Shown here: positions 1 to 9,578 of the stretch, one piece after another | Position numbering within the stretch: position 1 is the first letter of the stretch | Layout of the letters: each line of letters starts with the position of its first letter | Origin: Sphaerochaeta sp. | Lineage (GTDB): Bacteria; Spirochaetota; Spirochaetia; Sphaerochaetales; Sphaerochaetaceae | Reading direction: 5' to 3' | Length of the DNA stretch: 32,737 nucleotides | Assembly: GCA_022482495.1 (NCBI GenBank) | Contig: JAKVPA010000013.1 | Coordinates: 1 to 32,737, forward strand | Translations under genes and position numbers: made by a program | The notes under the pieces: model-generated | Told to the model about the DNA's origin: nothing | Seen by the model: the letters and a program-made list of their open reading frames with translations, nothing else | Databases searched by the model: none

Positions 1-31
1 CACGCGCTCTAACCACCTGAGCTACAGTCCC
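1..31 (-). tRNA. tRNA-Ile, 5' part only (cut by window edge)
   Basis: Read on the minus strand from position 31, the sequence gives a 7-nt acceptor strand GGGACTG, then TA, the D-stem GCTC, a D-loop AGGTGGTTA, GAGC and the first bases of the anticodon stem. The GGTTAGAGCGC D-loop/stem pattern is typical of tRNA-Ile(GAT), and a tRNA-Ile in the 16S-23S spacer is common. The anticodon lies outside the window, so the isotype is inferred from the D-arm and the position just downstream of 16S. Confidence 0.75.
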
Positions 32-32
32 C

Positions 33-57
33 TTGACAGTCTATAAGAGAAGAGAAG
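33..57. repeat. 3' arm of the pre-16S rRNA processing stem
   Basis: This 25-nt arm is the inverted copy of 1899-1923, with 23 of 25 positions matching and one mismatch convertible to a G-U pair. The two arms bracket the 16S gene in the transcript, as the long RNase III-type processing stem of bacterial pre-16S does. The arm ends 2 nt before the spacer tRNA, so one cut could separate the two RNAs. Confidence 0.8.
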
Positions 58-161
58 AAAAGTTTTGTGGAAACCTGAGGAATTGCCGGACTCTCACCGG
101 CTGTACTACGTACGTCAGTCTCCGCCTTCGGGTGTGAGGCCCTCCGGCGCCCTTTCTTTCC

Positions 162-1701
<1,540 letters not shown>

Positions 1702-1898
1702 GAAACCCGGCGCAGCCCTCGCGGGCACGCCGGAAATCTCTGCTTCAAATCCTCCCCAGTCCCTCAAACAAACACCAACGTTCTCTACTCGATCCCGTTT
1801 TCTGTTCGTATCTGAATTGACAAGGAAGCCCTCAAGCTTCCACATCACCAACTGGACCAACGACCTTTCGGCAATCGTCCAGTCAATTTTTTACTTCT

Positions 1899-1923
1899 CT
1901 TCTCTTCACTTATAAACTGTCAA
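1899..1923. repeat. 5' arm of the pre-16S rRNA processing stem
   Basis: On the minus strand this reads TTGACAGTTTATAAG followed by TGAAGAGAAG, and it pairs with the transcript of 33-57 across the 16S gene. The TTGACA at its start resembles a -35 box, but no -10 hexamer lies at a usable distance. The pairing explains the conservation better than a second promoter does. Confidence 0.8.
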
Positions 1924-1966
1924 AAACCCATCGCTCATCAACTTGGTTTTTTGAGCGTGCCCAAAT

Positions 1967-1996
1967 AACATAGCCAAAACTCTTGAAACATGTCAA
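1967..1996 (-). promoter_or_regulatory. rRNA operon promoter, TTGACA-N18-TATGTT
   Basis: On the minus strand there is a perfect -35 TTGACA (1991-1996) and a -10 TATGTT (1967-1972) with an 18-nt spacer, about 265 nt upstream of the mature 16S. Strong match, correct direction and correct place for an rrn promoter. It sits only about 37 nt downstream of the glpP stop, so readthrough from the glp/ugp operon is possible. Confidence 0.75.
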
Positions 1997-2032
1997 GGGG
2001 GAATTCTTCTTTTTTTTCTTATCTCTGGCGGC

Positions 2033-2605
2033 TTACAGCGCCCAAAGCTCGGCTTTCGTCGTGGAGATGGCGCAGGCGCCCCCATCCAACGCCCGGAGAA
2101 TGTCCGTTTTGTTCCGGATCAACCCTCCTGCGACCAATGGCACATCCGTCATCTCATGAAGCTCATGGATAATGGTTGTAGCCACACCGGGCATGATTTC
2201 CAGAAAATCGGGCCGGCAGGTGGCAAGGTGCTGGGTGACAGTGGCGAACGCCATGCTGTCGATCATGAAGGTGCGCTCTCCTGCGATCAAGCCCAGTTCC
2301 TTTGCCCTCCGGACCATTTGCTGCTTGGTGCTGATGATTCCATCCGCCTTGGTGTGGCGGCGGATGAATTCCGCCCCGACCGGATCCTTGCCGGCCAGCC
2401 CCGCCACCAGATCTGTGTGGACGATGGCGATCTTCCCCCGAGCCTTGACCTGGTCCACGATGGCGTCAATCGTGCAGATCGAGCCGTACAGGATGAACAC
2501 CATCATGCACTCGCTTTCCAGCGCTTTCTGCAGAAGCTCTTCGGATTTCACCGCCGCGATGATCGGCGACTGTTCGAACAGATCCTTGATGCCACGCACA
2601 TCCAT
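2033..2605 (-). CDS. glpP: GlpP-type glycerol-3-phosphate-responsive antiterminator
   Basis: Complete 190-residue protein of the GlpP family. In Bacillus, GlpP with bound glycerol-3-phosphate acts on leader mRNA of glp genes so that transcription passes an intrinsic terminator. Seen here: full-length family pattern, with ESECMMVFILYGSI, KIAIVHTDLVAGLAGKDP, GIISTKQQ, FLEIMPG and the phosphate-binding VAGGLIRNK near the C-terminus, as in a small TIM-barrel-like fold. It starts 2 nt after the stop of the preceding gene and is last in a G3P/glycerophosphodiester uptake operon. A likely target within this window is the leader terminator at 12650-12695 before glpA. Family assignment is firm; the RNA target is inferred. 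Confidence 0.92.
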   Translation of the reverse strand: MDVRGIKDLFEQSPIIAAVKSEELLQKALESECMMVFILYGSICTIDAIVDQVKARGKIAIVHTDLVAGLAGKDPVGAEFIRRHTKADGIISTKQQMVRRAKELGLIAGERTFMIDSMAFATVTQHLATCRPDFLEIMPGVATTIIHELHEMTDVPLVAGGLIRNKTDILRALDGGACAISTTKAELWAL

Positions 2606-2607
2606 GC

Positions 2608-3555
2608 TTAGGTTCCGCCTTTATCCACCCAACTTTCCCGTTGCGGGAGCACGGAGACATGGCTTTTGTCATCCAACCGGACCCGAACGGTTCCATTGTA
2701 CAACGTATGGTAGAATGTAGCTCCATACTTCACGTAATCACGATACACGTCCATGCTTCCCATGACATCGTTCATCGCCACGACCACCTGGGGATGCACC
2801 GTTTTGATCCACTTGCGTTGGTTGGACGTATCGATCCCATGATGGTTCGCCTTGGCTACAACGCTCTTCAACGCATCCCCATAGAGATCCAACACCTCGC
2901 GTTCCGCAGAGCGGTAAAGATCCCCGCAGAGCAACACGGTGCTCGTCCCATATGTCAGACGCAACGCAATGGAATGGTCATTGATGAACTGGGTGGCGTT
3001 CATGGGATATCCCTTCGGATAGGATATCTTTTCTCCCTCAGGCCACAGCACCTCAACCTTCACCGCATCACCCAGCATGAACGAATCCCCTTTCGCCACT
3101 ACCTGGACCGGGAGATTGTGCGTCTTGATCGCAGCATCGAACGCCCGGGTGTACTGGGTATCGTACGCCAACGCGGACCGATACACCGTTCCGATTTCAT
3201 ACGTGTCAGCCACCTCAGGGAACGCACCCAGATGATCAATATGCGGATGGGTGTTGAGGAAGATGTCAATCCGCTTCAAGCCCAGCGCGTCCATCACCCG
3301 GCGTACATCCTTACCCGAATCAGGATGGCCGCAATCGACCATCATCACCTTCCCATCCGGACTGATGATGATGGTGCAATCCCCGCTCTTGTCCTTGCTG
3401 CCTTCCGGAACATCCAGATCCACGAAGTACAATGTGAGGTTTCCCGCATTCGACGAGCGGTCCACCACCTCGGCGAATTGGTCAGCACGGTCCGCGGCGA
3501 ACAGGGAGAACGCCGCCACCAGCATGAGAAGGATCGCAACAACCTTCCGTTTCAT
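2608..3555 (-). CDS. Secreted metallo-beta-lactamase-fold hydrolase (ComEC catalytic-domain-like)
   Basis: 315-residue protein with a clear N-terminal signal peptide (residues 1-20, ending SLFA). The zinc-binding motif H-P-H-I-D-H lies at residues 103-108, preceded by VDCGHPDSG and followed by a later D/H region (LLCGDLYRS, NHHGID). The fold resembles the extracytoplasmic MBL domain of ComEC, but with no membrane channel. The start at 3555 overlaps the TGA of the phosphodiesterase gene (ATGA), so the two are translationally coupled. Being exported and lying between a glycerophosphodiesterase and GlpP, it may act on a phosphodiester or nucleic acid outside the cytoplasm. This substrate is inference; the family covers nucleases, phosphodiesterases and other hydrolases. 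Confidence 0.8.
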   Translation of the reverse strand: MKRKVVAILLMLVAAFSLFAADRADQFAEVVDRSSNAGNLTLYFVDLDVPEGSKDKSGDCTIIISPDGKVMMVDCGHPDSGKDVRRVMDALGLKRIDIFLNTHPHIDHLGAFPEVADTYEIGTVYRSALAYDTQYTRAFDAAIKTHNLPVQVVAKGDSFMLGDAVKVEVLWPEGEKISYPKGYPMNATQFINDHSIALRLTYGTSTVLLCGDLYRSAEREVLDLYGDALKSVVAKANHHGIDTSNQRKWIKTVHPQVVVAMNDVMGSMDVYRDYVKYGATFYHTLYNGTVRVRLDDKSHVSVLPQRESWVDKGGT

Positions 3556-4280
3556 TTCGCTCCATCCAGATACTGTCGGCACACCGTGCAGTAGTTGGAA
3601 ATCACCCCGTCAACACCCCAGGCTGCAAGTTGTTCAAGCGGCCCCATGGCGTCAACCGTCCATACATTCATCTTTACGTGATGGGCCTTCAACTCAGCCA
3701 CCGCTGCATCAGTGAGCGCCTCATAACTAGGATGATAGTACTCAAATCCATATTTCTCACAGTAATAGCCCGCATTGACGATCCCCTGTTTGCCAATCAG
3801 AGCGCCGACGGGAATCTGTGGCGCGAGCCGCTTCGTCTCCACCAACGAAAGATGGTTGAACGACGAGAACATCACCCGGTCCATCAATCCATATTTGTCC
3901 AAAATCCCGATGGTCTTCCGCTCAATCTCCGGGTAGTAGACCAATCCGGTCTTCAGCTCGATGTTGGTGGTGATGTGGGCATGGGACGCCCATTCACAGT
4001 ATTCCTCAAACGAAGGGATGTGCTGGACGGGATAGTCACCCGGCCGGATCCGGGAAGCATCCAGCTTTTCCAGCTCTTTGAACGTATATTCCCGAACCGG
4101 TCCGGTTCCATCCGTCGTCCGATCAACCTGCTCGTCATGAATGACGACGACCGTACCGTCCTTGGTCAATTGGACATCCAGTTCGATCTCATCGGCTTTG
4201 GCCTCTTCCGCCATCCGGAACGCCACCATGGTATTCTCCGGATATTTCCCACTATATCCACGATGTGCAACGACGTGCAT
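3552..4280 (-). CDS. Glycerophosphodiester phosphodiesterase (GDPD, UgpQ-like)
   Basis: 242-residue GDPD-family enzyme that hydrolyses glycerophosphodiesters to glycerol-3-phosphate plus an alcohol. The catalytic signature is complete: H6-R7-G8, E15-N16, E33-x-D35 in EIELDVQLTKDG, H48-D49 and DRTT (53-56). There is no signal peptide, so it should act in the cytoplasm like E. coli UgpQ, on substrate brought in by the ABC importer encoded just upstream. A strong ribosome site (GAGGAGG) precedes the ATG. Length is normal for the short cytoplasmic form. Confidence 0.93.
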   Translation of the reverse strand: MHVVAHRGYSGKYPENTMVAFRMAEEAKADEIELDVQLTKDGTVVVIHDEQVDRTTDGTGPVREYTFKELEKLDASRIRPGDYPVQHIPSFEEYCEWASHAHITTNIELKTGLVYYPEIERKTIGILDKYGLMDRVMFSSFNHLSLVETKRLAPQIPVGALIGKQGIVNAGYYCEKYGFEYYHPSYEALTDAAVAELKAHHVKMNVWTVDAMGPLEQLAAWGVDGVISNYCTVCRQYLDGAK

Positions 4281-4292
4281 CTGACTGCCTCC

Positions 4293-5170
4293 TCATTTCA
4301 TTGCAGCTTTACTGTACCCGGAAAGCATGTACTTTTGGAATATGAAAAACAAGATTACCACCGGGAGGATCGCCATGACCGCGCCCGCCATGATCTCATG
4401 ATTGTTCATCGTCCCCTGGCCGGCAAACGTCTCCCGCAACTTGGCCAATCCGACCGTAAGCACACGATGGGATTCCTCTTTGGCGATGATTTTCGGCCAG
4501 AAATAGCTGTTCCAACCGGAAGTGAAGGTGACCAACGTGACGGTGAACAACGTCGAGCTGCACATCGGCACCAAAATCTTGGTGATGATCCCCACCTTCC
4601 CAACCCGTCGATCTTCGCCGCATCGATGTAACTGTCATCAATAGAGAGGAATGTCTGCCGAAGCATGAAGATGTAGTATGGACTGACCGCTTCCGGAAGG
4701 ATCAATCCCAGATAGGTGTCTGTCAGCCCCCAATGGGCGAACATCACGTAGATGGGGATGAACGTCACCTGCAACGGAATCATCAGGGCTCCGAGCACCA
4801 CCAAGAACAATGTGTTCTTTCCCCGGAAATTTCCTTTGGAGAAGCCATATGCCGCGAACACCCCGGTGACGATCTGGCAGACCAAAATACCTGCGGTCAT
4901 GATGATCGTATTCATGTAATACTTTGCGAACTTCACTTTCCGAAGCACGTTGGCATAATTCTCAAAATGGAATTCCTTCGGCCAGAACGTCGGCTTGAGA
5001 AGCAACACCTCATCCTGGCTTTTCACGGAAGTGATCAGCATCCAGTAAATCGGAAAAAACGCGATCACCGTGACGGCAATGGCCAACAACCACTGCACCA
5101 CGCTGATGATCCGTTTTCTTCGTACCGCACGCTCGTTCCGTTCTGTCATGGTCAATGATGAATTACGCAT
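4293..5170 (-). CDS. ABC transporter permease, UgpE-like (one frameshift)
   Basis: Second inner-membrane permease of a CUT1-family sugar/G3P importer. The start at 5170 is preceded by GAGGAAAG; hydrophobic helices begin with VVQWLLAIAVTVIAFFPIYW. The reading frame breaks near 4591-4600, inside the EAA loop that docks the ATPase: YIDAAKIDGLGR in one frame continues as VGIITKILVPM in another. Restoring one G in an AGG run joins the halves to a normal-length protein ending SGYSKAAMK. I think a sequencing deletion is likelier than a real mutation. No ATPase (MsiK/UgpC) gene lies in the operon, so a shared ATPase encoded elsewhere is needed. Confidence 0.85.
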
Positions 5171-5180
5171 CTTTCTTTCC

Positions 5181-6086
5181 TCACGTATCATAGTTCACCC
5201 TGCCATTGGAAAGCTTCATCGTGGAAGCGGTGATGATAAGGAGCAGGGCAAAGAATGCCAACGCCATGACGGCGGCACGATCCATGCGGAAATCCTCCAT
5301 CGCATAGGAATAAATCTGGTAGACGAACACTTCCGTCGACCGGTTCGGCCCGCCGCCGGTCAGAATATCCACGCTCTGGAACACCTTCATCGAGGAGATG
5401 AACGTGGTGACGAACAGGAACAACGTCGTCGGACTGAGCATGGGGAGGGTGATGTGTCGGAGTTTCACCCAATAGGACGCCCCATCAAGATCTGCTGCTT
5501 CGTAATAGTCCGATGGGATGCTCCGCATCGCTGCAAGATAGACGATCATCCCGTATCCGATGGCCCGCCAGCCGGTCAGCATCAGCACGGAAATCATCGC
5601 CCACCCCGGCTTTCCCAGCCAATCGATCCGTTTCCCGCCAAGTCGACTAATGAAGTAGTTCAACACCCCGTTGTCCGTATTGAGAATCCACAGGAAAATG
5701 ACGGCCGCCGAGCTCATGGCGACATACTTCGGCATGAACACGATGGCACGAAGCGCCCCGAAGCCACGATGCATCGTGTTGAAGATCAACGCCAGCAGCA
5801 ATCCTCCGAGCAAGGTAATTGCAAGTTCTCCACCGGAATAGATGAACGTCACTTTCAGGGAATTGAGCAGATATTTTTTCCCTGACCCGTTGAACAACCA
5901 TTTCCAATTCTTGAGACCTACATACTCGTAATGATCGTTCAGCAGGTTCCAGTTGGTGAAACTGATCTGTATCAGCTTCACAATGGGAAAATAGGTGAAC
6001 AACAGAATCAAAACCAGCGCTGGTACCGTGCACCCGAAATCCTGCAGATGGTCAAGCGTGCGCGGTTTGATGCCTTTGAACGCCAT
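5181..6086 (-). CDS. ABC transporter permease, UgpA-like
   Basis: 301-residue first permease of the CUT1 importer. The start at 6086 is chosen because AGGAGG lies 9 nt upstream; an earlier in-frame ATG would overlap that ribosome site. Six or so hydrophobic segments are visible (first at about 18-40, VPALVLILLFTYFPIVKLI). The EAA loop starts at about residue 194 (DYYEAADLDGASYWVKLRHI) and ends in a LP, as needed to contact the ATPase. It forms a heterodimer with the UgpE-like protein. Neighbours suggest G3P or a glycerophosphodiester as substrate, though the family also carries sugars. Confidence 0.9.
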   Translation of the reverse strand: MAFKGIKPRTLDHLQDFGCTVPALVLILLFTYFPIVKLIQISFTNWNLLNDHYEYVGLKNWKWLFNGSGKKYLLNSLKVTFIYSGGELAITLLGGLLLALIFNTMHRGFGALRAIVFMPKYVAMSSAAVIFLWILNTDNGVLNYFISRLGGKRIDWLGKPGWAMISVLMLTGWRAIGYGMIVYLAAMRSIPSDYYEAADLDGASYWVKLRHITLPMLSPTTLFLFVTTFISSMKVFQSVDILTGGGPNRSTEVFVYQIYSYAMEDFRMDRAAVMALAFFALLLIITASTMKLSNGRVNYDT

Positions 6087-6150
6087 GAAACGATGCCTCC
6101 TCATATCCAATGAGGGCACCAGAACGGTGCCCTCATATTGATCTTCAAAC

Positions 6151-7500
6151 CTAATCTTCCAGAACCTCGTTGATCTCCTCAGCCATCTGAGGAATCCCTT
6201 TGTTGATGTCCTGGCCATTGTTGTAGAACTCGGAAAGATAATTCATCCAAATCTTGGCCAACTGGTTCCAGTTTTTGTTCTGGATACGGGGATAAATGTT
6301 GTCAAGGTTGTCGAAAATCGCCTTGAACGCCGGTTTCCTGGCAAGGAAATCCTTCCCTTCCTGCGTCTCAAGCACCGACTTGCGGGTCGGCATGTATCCG
6401 GTCCCTTCCGCCCACTTCATGTTGATGTCCTTGCTGCACAGATAGGAAAGGAACTGCCAAGCAGCATTCTTTGTCTGCTGGTCGTTCTTCGCCGGAATCA
6501 AGAGTACGCATCCGCCGATCTCCTGCTTCCGGGTATCCGTCGCAGGCAACCAAGCCATTCCAACCTCAAAGTCCTTACACTTGTCCACATAGGTGTTGTA
6601 CAGGCTGGTGGTGTGAATGACGGAGAACGCTTTCTTGTCGATGAACGTCTGCCGCATGATGGAAGAGGCGTCCTTGCCCACGGCGAAATAGGCATATCCG
6701 TTGTTGATCCAGTCCCCGATCGCCTTGGTGGTCTCAACAGACGCTTTTCCATCAAGATCGGTGGAAATTCCATCAGGATTGACGATGTTCACGCCATTGT
6801 TCAGGAAGAATGTCTCGAAATACCACTGATCCCATCCAGGGATGATCGTCCCCCACACCTTCGTCGTGCCATCCGCATTGAACTCGGACACCTTGGCGAG
6901 GAACTCCTTCATATCCTTGAACTGTGTGGGGATCTCCACGCCTTTGGCCTTGGCCATGTCCTTGTTGTAATACAAGATCTGAGTAGAGATGAGGAACGGC
7001 AGGGAAACCTGCTTGCCATCATACGCCGCGGCTTGAATCATGCCTTCTCCGAAATCATGAATATCAAAACCGGTCGCCTGGATGTACGGAGTGAGATCCT
7101 CACACAAACCGGAAGCGCCATACTGGGCGACGTACGGCGTGTTTGCGACGACCAGCGCGGGAAGTCCGGTACCCGCAACCTGTGCGGCTACCAACGTCTC
7201 GTTCACCGTGGAATAACTGCCGATGTATTCGGCCTTCACCTTGATCTTGTCCTGGCTGTTGTTGAAATCGTTGACGATCTCATCCACCAGACCGGAATAC
7301 TGGTTCTCCAACGCATGCCACCACGTTATCTCAATCGGAGCTGTTACGGCGTATTTTGACGGATCAATTTTCGGAGTCTCGGTCGTTACCGGAACACTCT
7401 GCGTTGCTGGAGCCTCCTTTGCCCCCCCTGCGAATACACCGGAGACGCACCACAGCGTCACAAAAAGGGCACATAAAAGCCCACTCCCCCTCTTTTTCAT
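6151..7500 (-). CDS. ABC transporter substrate-binding protein, UgpB-like
   Basis: 449-residue extracytoplasmic solute-binding protein, first gene of the uptake operon. Residues 1-24 form a signal peptide ending GVFA, followed by GGAKEAP. There is no lipobox cysteine after the hydrophobic core, so it is probably anchored otherwise or free in the periplasm. ITWWHALENQYSGLVDEIVNDF resembles the start of mature UgpB (x-x-F/W-W-H-S/A), and the rest follows the family-1 binding-protein pattern. AAGGAGG lies 6 nt before the ATG. Context (phosphodiesterase, GlpP) makes G3P or a glycerophosphodiester the best ligand; a sugar cannot be excluded. Confidence 0.9.
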   Translation of the reverse strand: MKKRGSGLLCALFVTLWCVSGVFAGGAKEAPATQSVPVTTETPKIDPSKYAVTAPIEITWWHALENQYSGLVDEIVNDFNNSQDKIKVKAEYIGSYSTVNETLVAAQVAGTGLPALVVANTPYVAQYGASGLCEDLTPYIQATGFDIHDFGEGMIQAAAYDGKQVSLPFLISTQILYYNKDMAKAKGVEIPTQFKDMKEFLAKVSEFNADGTTKVWGTIIPGWDQWYFETFFLNNGVNIVNPDGISTDLDGKASVETTKAIGDWINNGYAYFAVGKDASSIMRQTFIDKKAFSVIHTTSLYNTYVDKCKDFEVGMAWLPATDTRKQEIGGCVLLIPAKNDQQTKNAAWQFLSYLCSKDINMKWAEGTGYMPTRKSVLETQEGKDFLARKPAFKAIFDNLDNIYPRIQNKNWNQLAKIWMNYLSEFYNNGQDINKGIPQMAEEINEVLED

Positions 7501-7543
7501 AGCTTCCTCCTTAAGAAATTAAGCAAACATAACTAATAATTGG

Positions 7544-7563
7544 TTGATATCTTCAGATTTCAA
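7544..7563. promoter_or_regulatory. 20-bp palindrome, candidate LacI-family operator
   Basis: The arms TTGATATCT and AGATTTCAA, separated by TC, form an inverted repeat matching at 8 of 9 positions per arm. It is in the 151-bp region between the divergent regulator and transporter genes, 44 bp upstream of the transporter start. Size and symmetry suit a LacI-family dimer; the typical central CG is absent, which lowers confidence. A TTGACA on the minus strand at 7592-7597 could be the transporter's -35, but its -10 is poor. Confidence 0.5.
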
Positions 7564-7651
7564 ATATGAGCCTAAAGCAGATTCATCCTATTGTCAAATT
7601 TTTTTCAGTTTTCCTTGCGTTTCCAAGTTAAATACGCTTAATAATTATGCT

Positions 7652-8707
7652 ATGAAACACGCACAATGTACCTTACAGGATATCGCAACCCGGGTTGGTT
7701 GCTCAGCCGCAGCCGTCTCCATGATTCTTGCCGGAAAACAGCATGGCCGGTTTTCCCGGGAAACGATCCAGAAGGTGTATCTGACCGCAAAGGAGATGGG
7801 ATATCAGGCGAAACATCGTCTTCCGTCAGAGGGCATCATCATGATCATCTGCCCTTCGGTGATCAATCCCTACTATGCGACGCTCCTTCAAGGCATGGAA
7901 GCGGAGGCGGAGCACAACGGGTACAACACCATCATCTTCACCACCTACTGGTCATTGAAACGGGAACAGAAAGCGCTCCAGATGAGCGCAAGCCCCCAGG
8001 TGCTGGGCATCATTTTCGCCATGGCGCCCCAGCAACCCGACATGGTGCGGGAAGTGGCGAAAACCACCCCGGTAGTGACGGTCAGCGACCGGCAGAGCCA
8101 CTACGGCCTGGATTCCGTGGAGGTGGACAACTACGACGCGGGCTATCGGATCGGCTCCTATCTGATCCAGCTTGGGCACCAGCACGTCTGTTATCTTTCC
8201 ACCTCACTGAACACCCAGCACAGTTCCCGAGTCCTGCGCTACCAAGGGCTGGTGGACAGTTACGCCAACCTGCAGCCCCAGGGATCCGTCTCCGTCCTGT
8301 CACAAGAAGTGGAATCATCACAGGAACTCGCCACGGTGGAAATTGAATACCAGGTCGGCAGAATGCTCGCGAAACGGTGCATCGCCACGCTTCCCAAGGT
8401 GACGGCCATGGTCGCCATCAACGATATGATCGCCTATGGCGTCATGGATGAAACGCTGGAGGAAGGCTTCCGCATCCCACAGGATTACAGCGTCTCCGGC
8501 TTTGATGACATCTACCCGTCCCAGTTCCACAATGTGGCGCTGACCACCATCGACCATCACATCAACCAACGGGGGCACCGGGCGTTCTCCCTGATGCAAG
8601 CGAAACTGGAACACCGTCAGGAACCCGCTTCCTTCACCCATGTGGAGTTCACTAACTTCCTGGTGGTACGGGCGACGACGGCACCTCCACGAACGATCGG
8701 GACTTGA
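7652..8707 (+). CDS. LacI-family transcriptional regulator
   Basis: 351-residue regulator. N-terminal helix-turn-helix at about residues 6-30 (CTLQDIATRVGCSAAAVSMIL), hinge region to about 60, then a periplasmic-binding-protein-like effector domain (IIMIICPSVINPYYATLLQG, DDIYPSQFHNVALTTI). The ATG at 7652 is chosen because the homology starts there; a longer in-frame TTG start at 7544 would add 36 unlikely residues. There is no evident ribosome site. It is divergent from the UgpB-like operon, which it probably controls, perhaps through the palindrome at 7544-7563. The ligand is unknown; the effector domain is of the sugar-binding type, so the inducer may not be G3P. Confidence 0.92.
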   Translation: MKHAQCTLQDIATRVGCSAAAVSMILAGKQHGRFSRETIQKVYLTAKEMGYQAKHRLPSEGIIMIICPSVINPYYATLLQGMEAEAEHNGYNTIIFTTYWSLKREQKALQMSASPQVLGIIFAMAPQQPDMVREVAKTTPVVTVSDRQSHYGLDSVEVDNYDAGYRIGSYLIQLGHQHVCYLSTSLNTQHSSRVLRYQGLVDSYANLQPQGSVSVLSQEVESSQELATVEIEYQVGRMLAKRCIATLPKVTAMVAINDMIAYGVMDETLEEGFRIPQDYSVSGFDDIYPSQFHNVALTTIDHHINQRGHRAFSLMQAKLEHRQEPASFTHVEFTNFLVVRATTAPPRTIGT

Positions 8708-8783
8708 GAATCATCACGCGACACTGAGAGCGATCCATGAAACATTATTCAAGGATGCGGGGAAAAATCCATTGGGATTGTAT

Positions 8784-9578
8784 TCACTTAAGATACGAGC
8801 CTATCTCCCCCAGATCAGTGAAGATGCCGTCCGGTTTGGTCTTTGACGCGGCCACCGTGCCCATATCCGATTCCCCGGAGAGCACCAGCAGCCCGACGGC
8901 CCCGTTGTCCACCCCGGTGGCCACGTCGGTGTAGATCCGGTCGCCGACGAACGCGATCTCCTCACGCTTCCATCCGGTGCGACGGATGATCATATCCACC
9001 GTCTCACGATGAGGCTTGCCGGTGACAAGCGGCTCTTTTCCCCCGGTGGACAGGGAGATCAAGGCGCAGAACGAACCGACATCCGGAATGAAGCCGCCTT
9101 CCACCGGACAGTTGATGTCCAGGTGGGTGGCCAGAAACAGCGCGCCGCCCCGGATCAAATCACACGCCCTCACCAGCTTGGCGTAGGTCAGTGTCGTGTC
9201 GAATCCGATGACGACAATGTTGGCGTTCTGTGAAAGTGGGATACCCCCTTGGCGGAAACTCTCCTCCAGCGCAGGCGTCCCGACCAGATAGACCGGCTCG
9301 CCAAGATGGTGTTCGTTCAGCCAGGCAATCATCACATCCCCGCTGGTCATGATCTGATCCTTTGAAATCCTGCATCCCATCCGCCCAAGCTTGTCCAGAT
9401 ACACCTCCGGACTCTTGGAGGAGTTGTTGGTGAAGAACAGGTAGTCACGCCCCGTCTCCTCCACCTTCCTGAGAAACTCCAGGCTGTGGGGAAGAATGGT
9501 ATCCCCCAGATAGAAAGTGCCGTCCAGGTCCAGGACAAAATGCCGGCACCGGGACAGGAGGTCAGCTTTTTCCTGCAT
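8784..9578 (-). CDS. HAD-family phosphatase, subclass IIA (NagD/PGP-like)
   Basis: 264-residue HAD hydrolase. Motif I is DLDGT (17-21, nucleophile D17), motif II FFTNNSSKS, motif III lysine in TGKPHRETVDM, and motif IV VGDRIYTD. The C2-type cap of subclass IIA fits the length. This group includes NagD, p-nitrophenylphosphatases and phosphoglycolate/glycerol-phosphate phosphatases. It is the last gene of the G3P oxidation cluster and overlaps the previous gene by 17 nt, so glycerol-3-phosphate or a close metabolite is an attractive but unproved substrate. GAGGAAC precedes the ATG. It converges on the LacI-type gene; the 76 bp between them show only a weak AATCC/GGATT hairpin. Confidence 0.88.
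   Translation of the reverse strand: MQEKADLLSRCRHFVLDLDGTFYLGDTILPHSLEFLRKVEETGRDYLFFTNNSSKSPEVYLDKLGRMGCRISKDQIMTSGDVMIAWLNEHHLGEPVYLVGTPALEESFRQGGIPLSQNANIVVIGFDTTLTYAKLVRACDLIRGGALFLATHLDINCPVEGGFIPDVGSFCALISLSTGGKEPLVTGKPHRETVDMIIRRTGWKREEIAFVGDRIYTDVATGVDNGAVGLLVLSGESDMGTVAASKTKPDGIFTDLGEIGSYLK

Larger units (their letters stand above)
1702..2032 (-). other. rRNA operon leader and promoter region
   Basis: No protein gene is visible here. Reading leftwards it holds a consensus promoter (1967-1996), the 5' arm of the processing stem (1899-1923), a small hairpin around 1829-1846 (GGAAGC/GCTTCC) and a GC-rich hairpin at about 1708-1733 just before the mature 16S 5' end. I could not find a convincing boxA antitermination sequence. 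Confidence 0.7.

Noticed and set aside
33-46. TTGACA...TATAAG on the plus strand as a promoter
   Set aside because: The two boxes are only a few bases apart, and the sequence is fully explained as one arm of the pre-16S processing stem.
1918-1923. Second rRNA promoter (-35 TTGACA)
   Set aside because: No -10 at 16-18 nt (AGAGAA only); it is part of the processing-stem arm.
2005-2019. T-rich run as terminator of glpP
   Set aside because: The T-run is on the plus strand, so it is an A-run in the glpP transcript, and no stem precedes it.
7544-7651. Earlier TTG start for the LacI-type regulator
   Set aside because: It would add 36 residues with no family similarity and would begin in the palindrome; homology begins at 7652.
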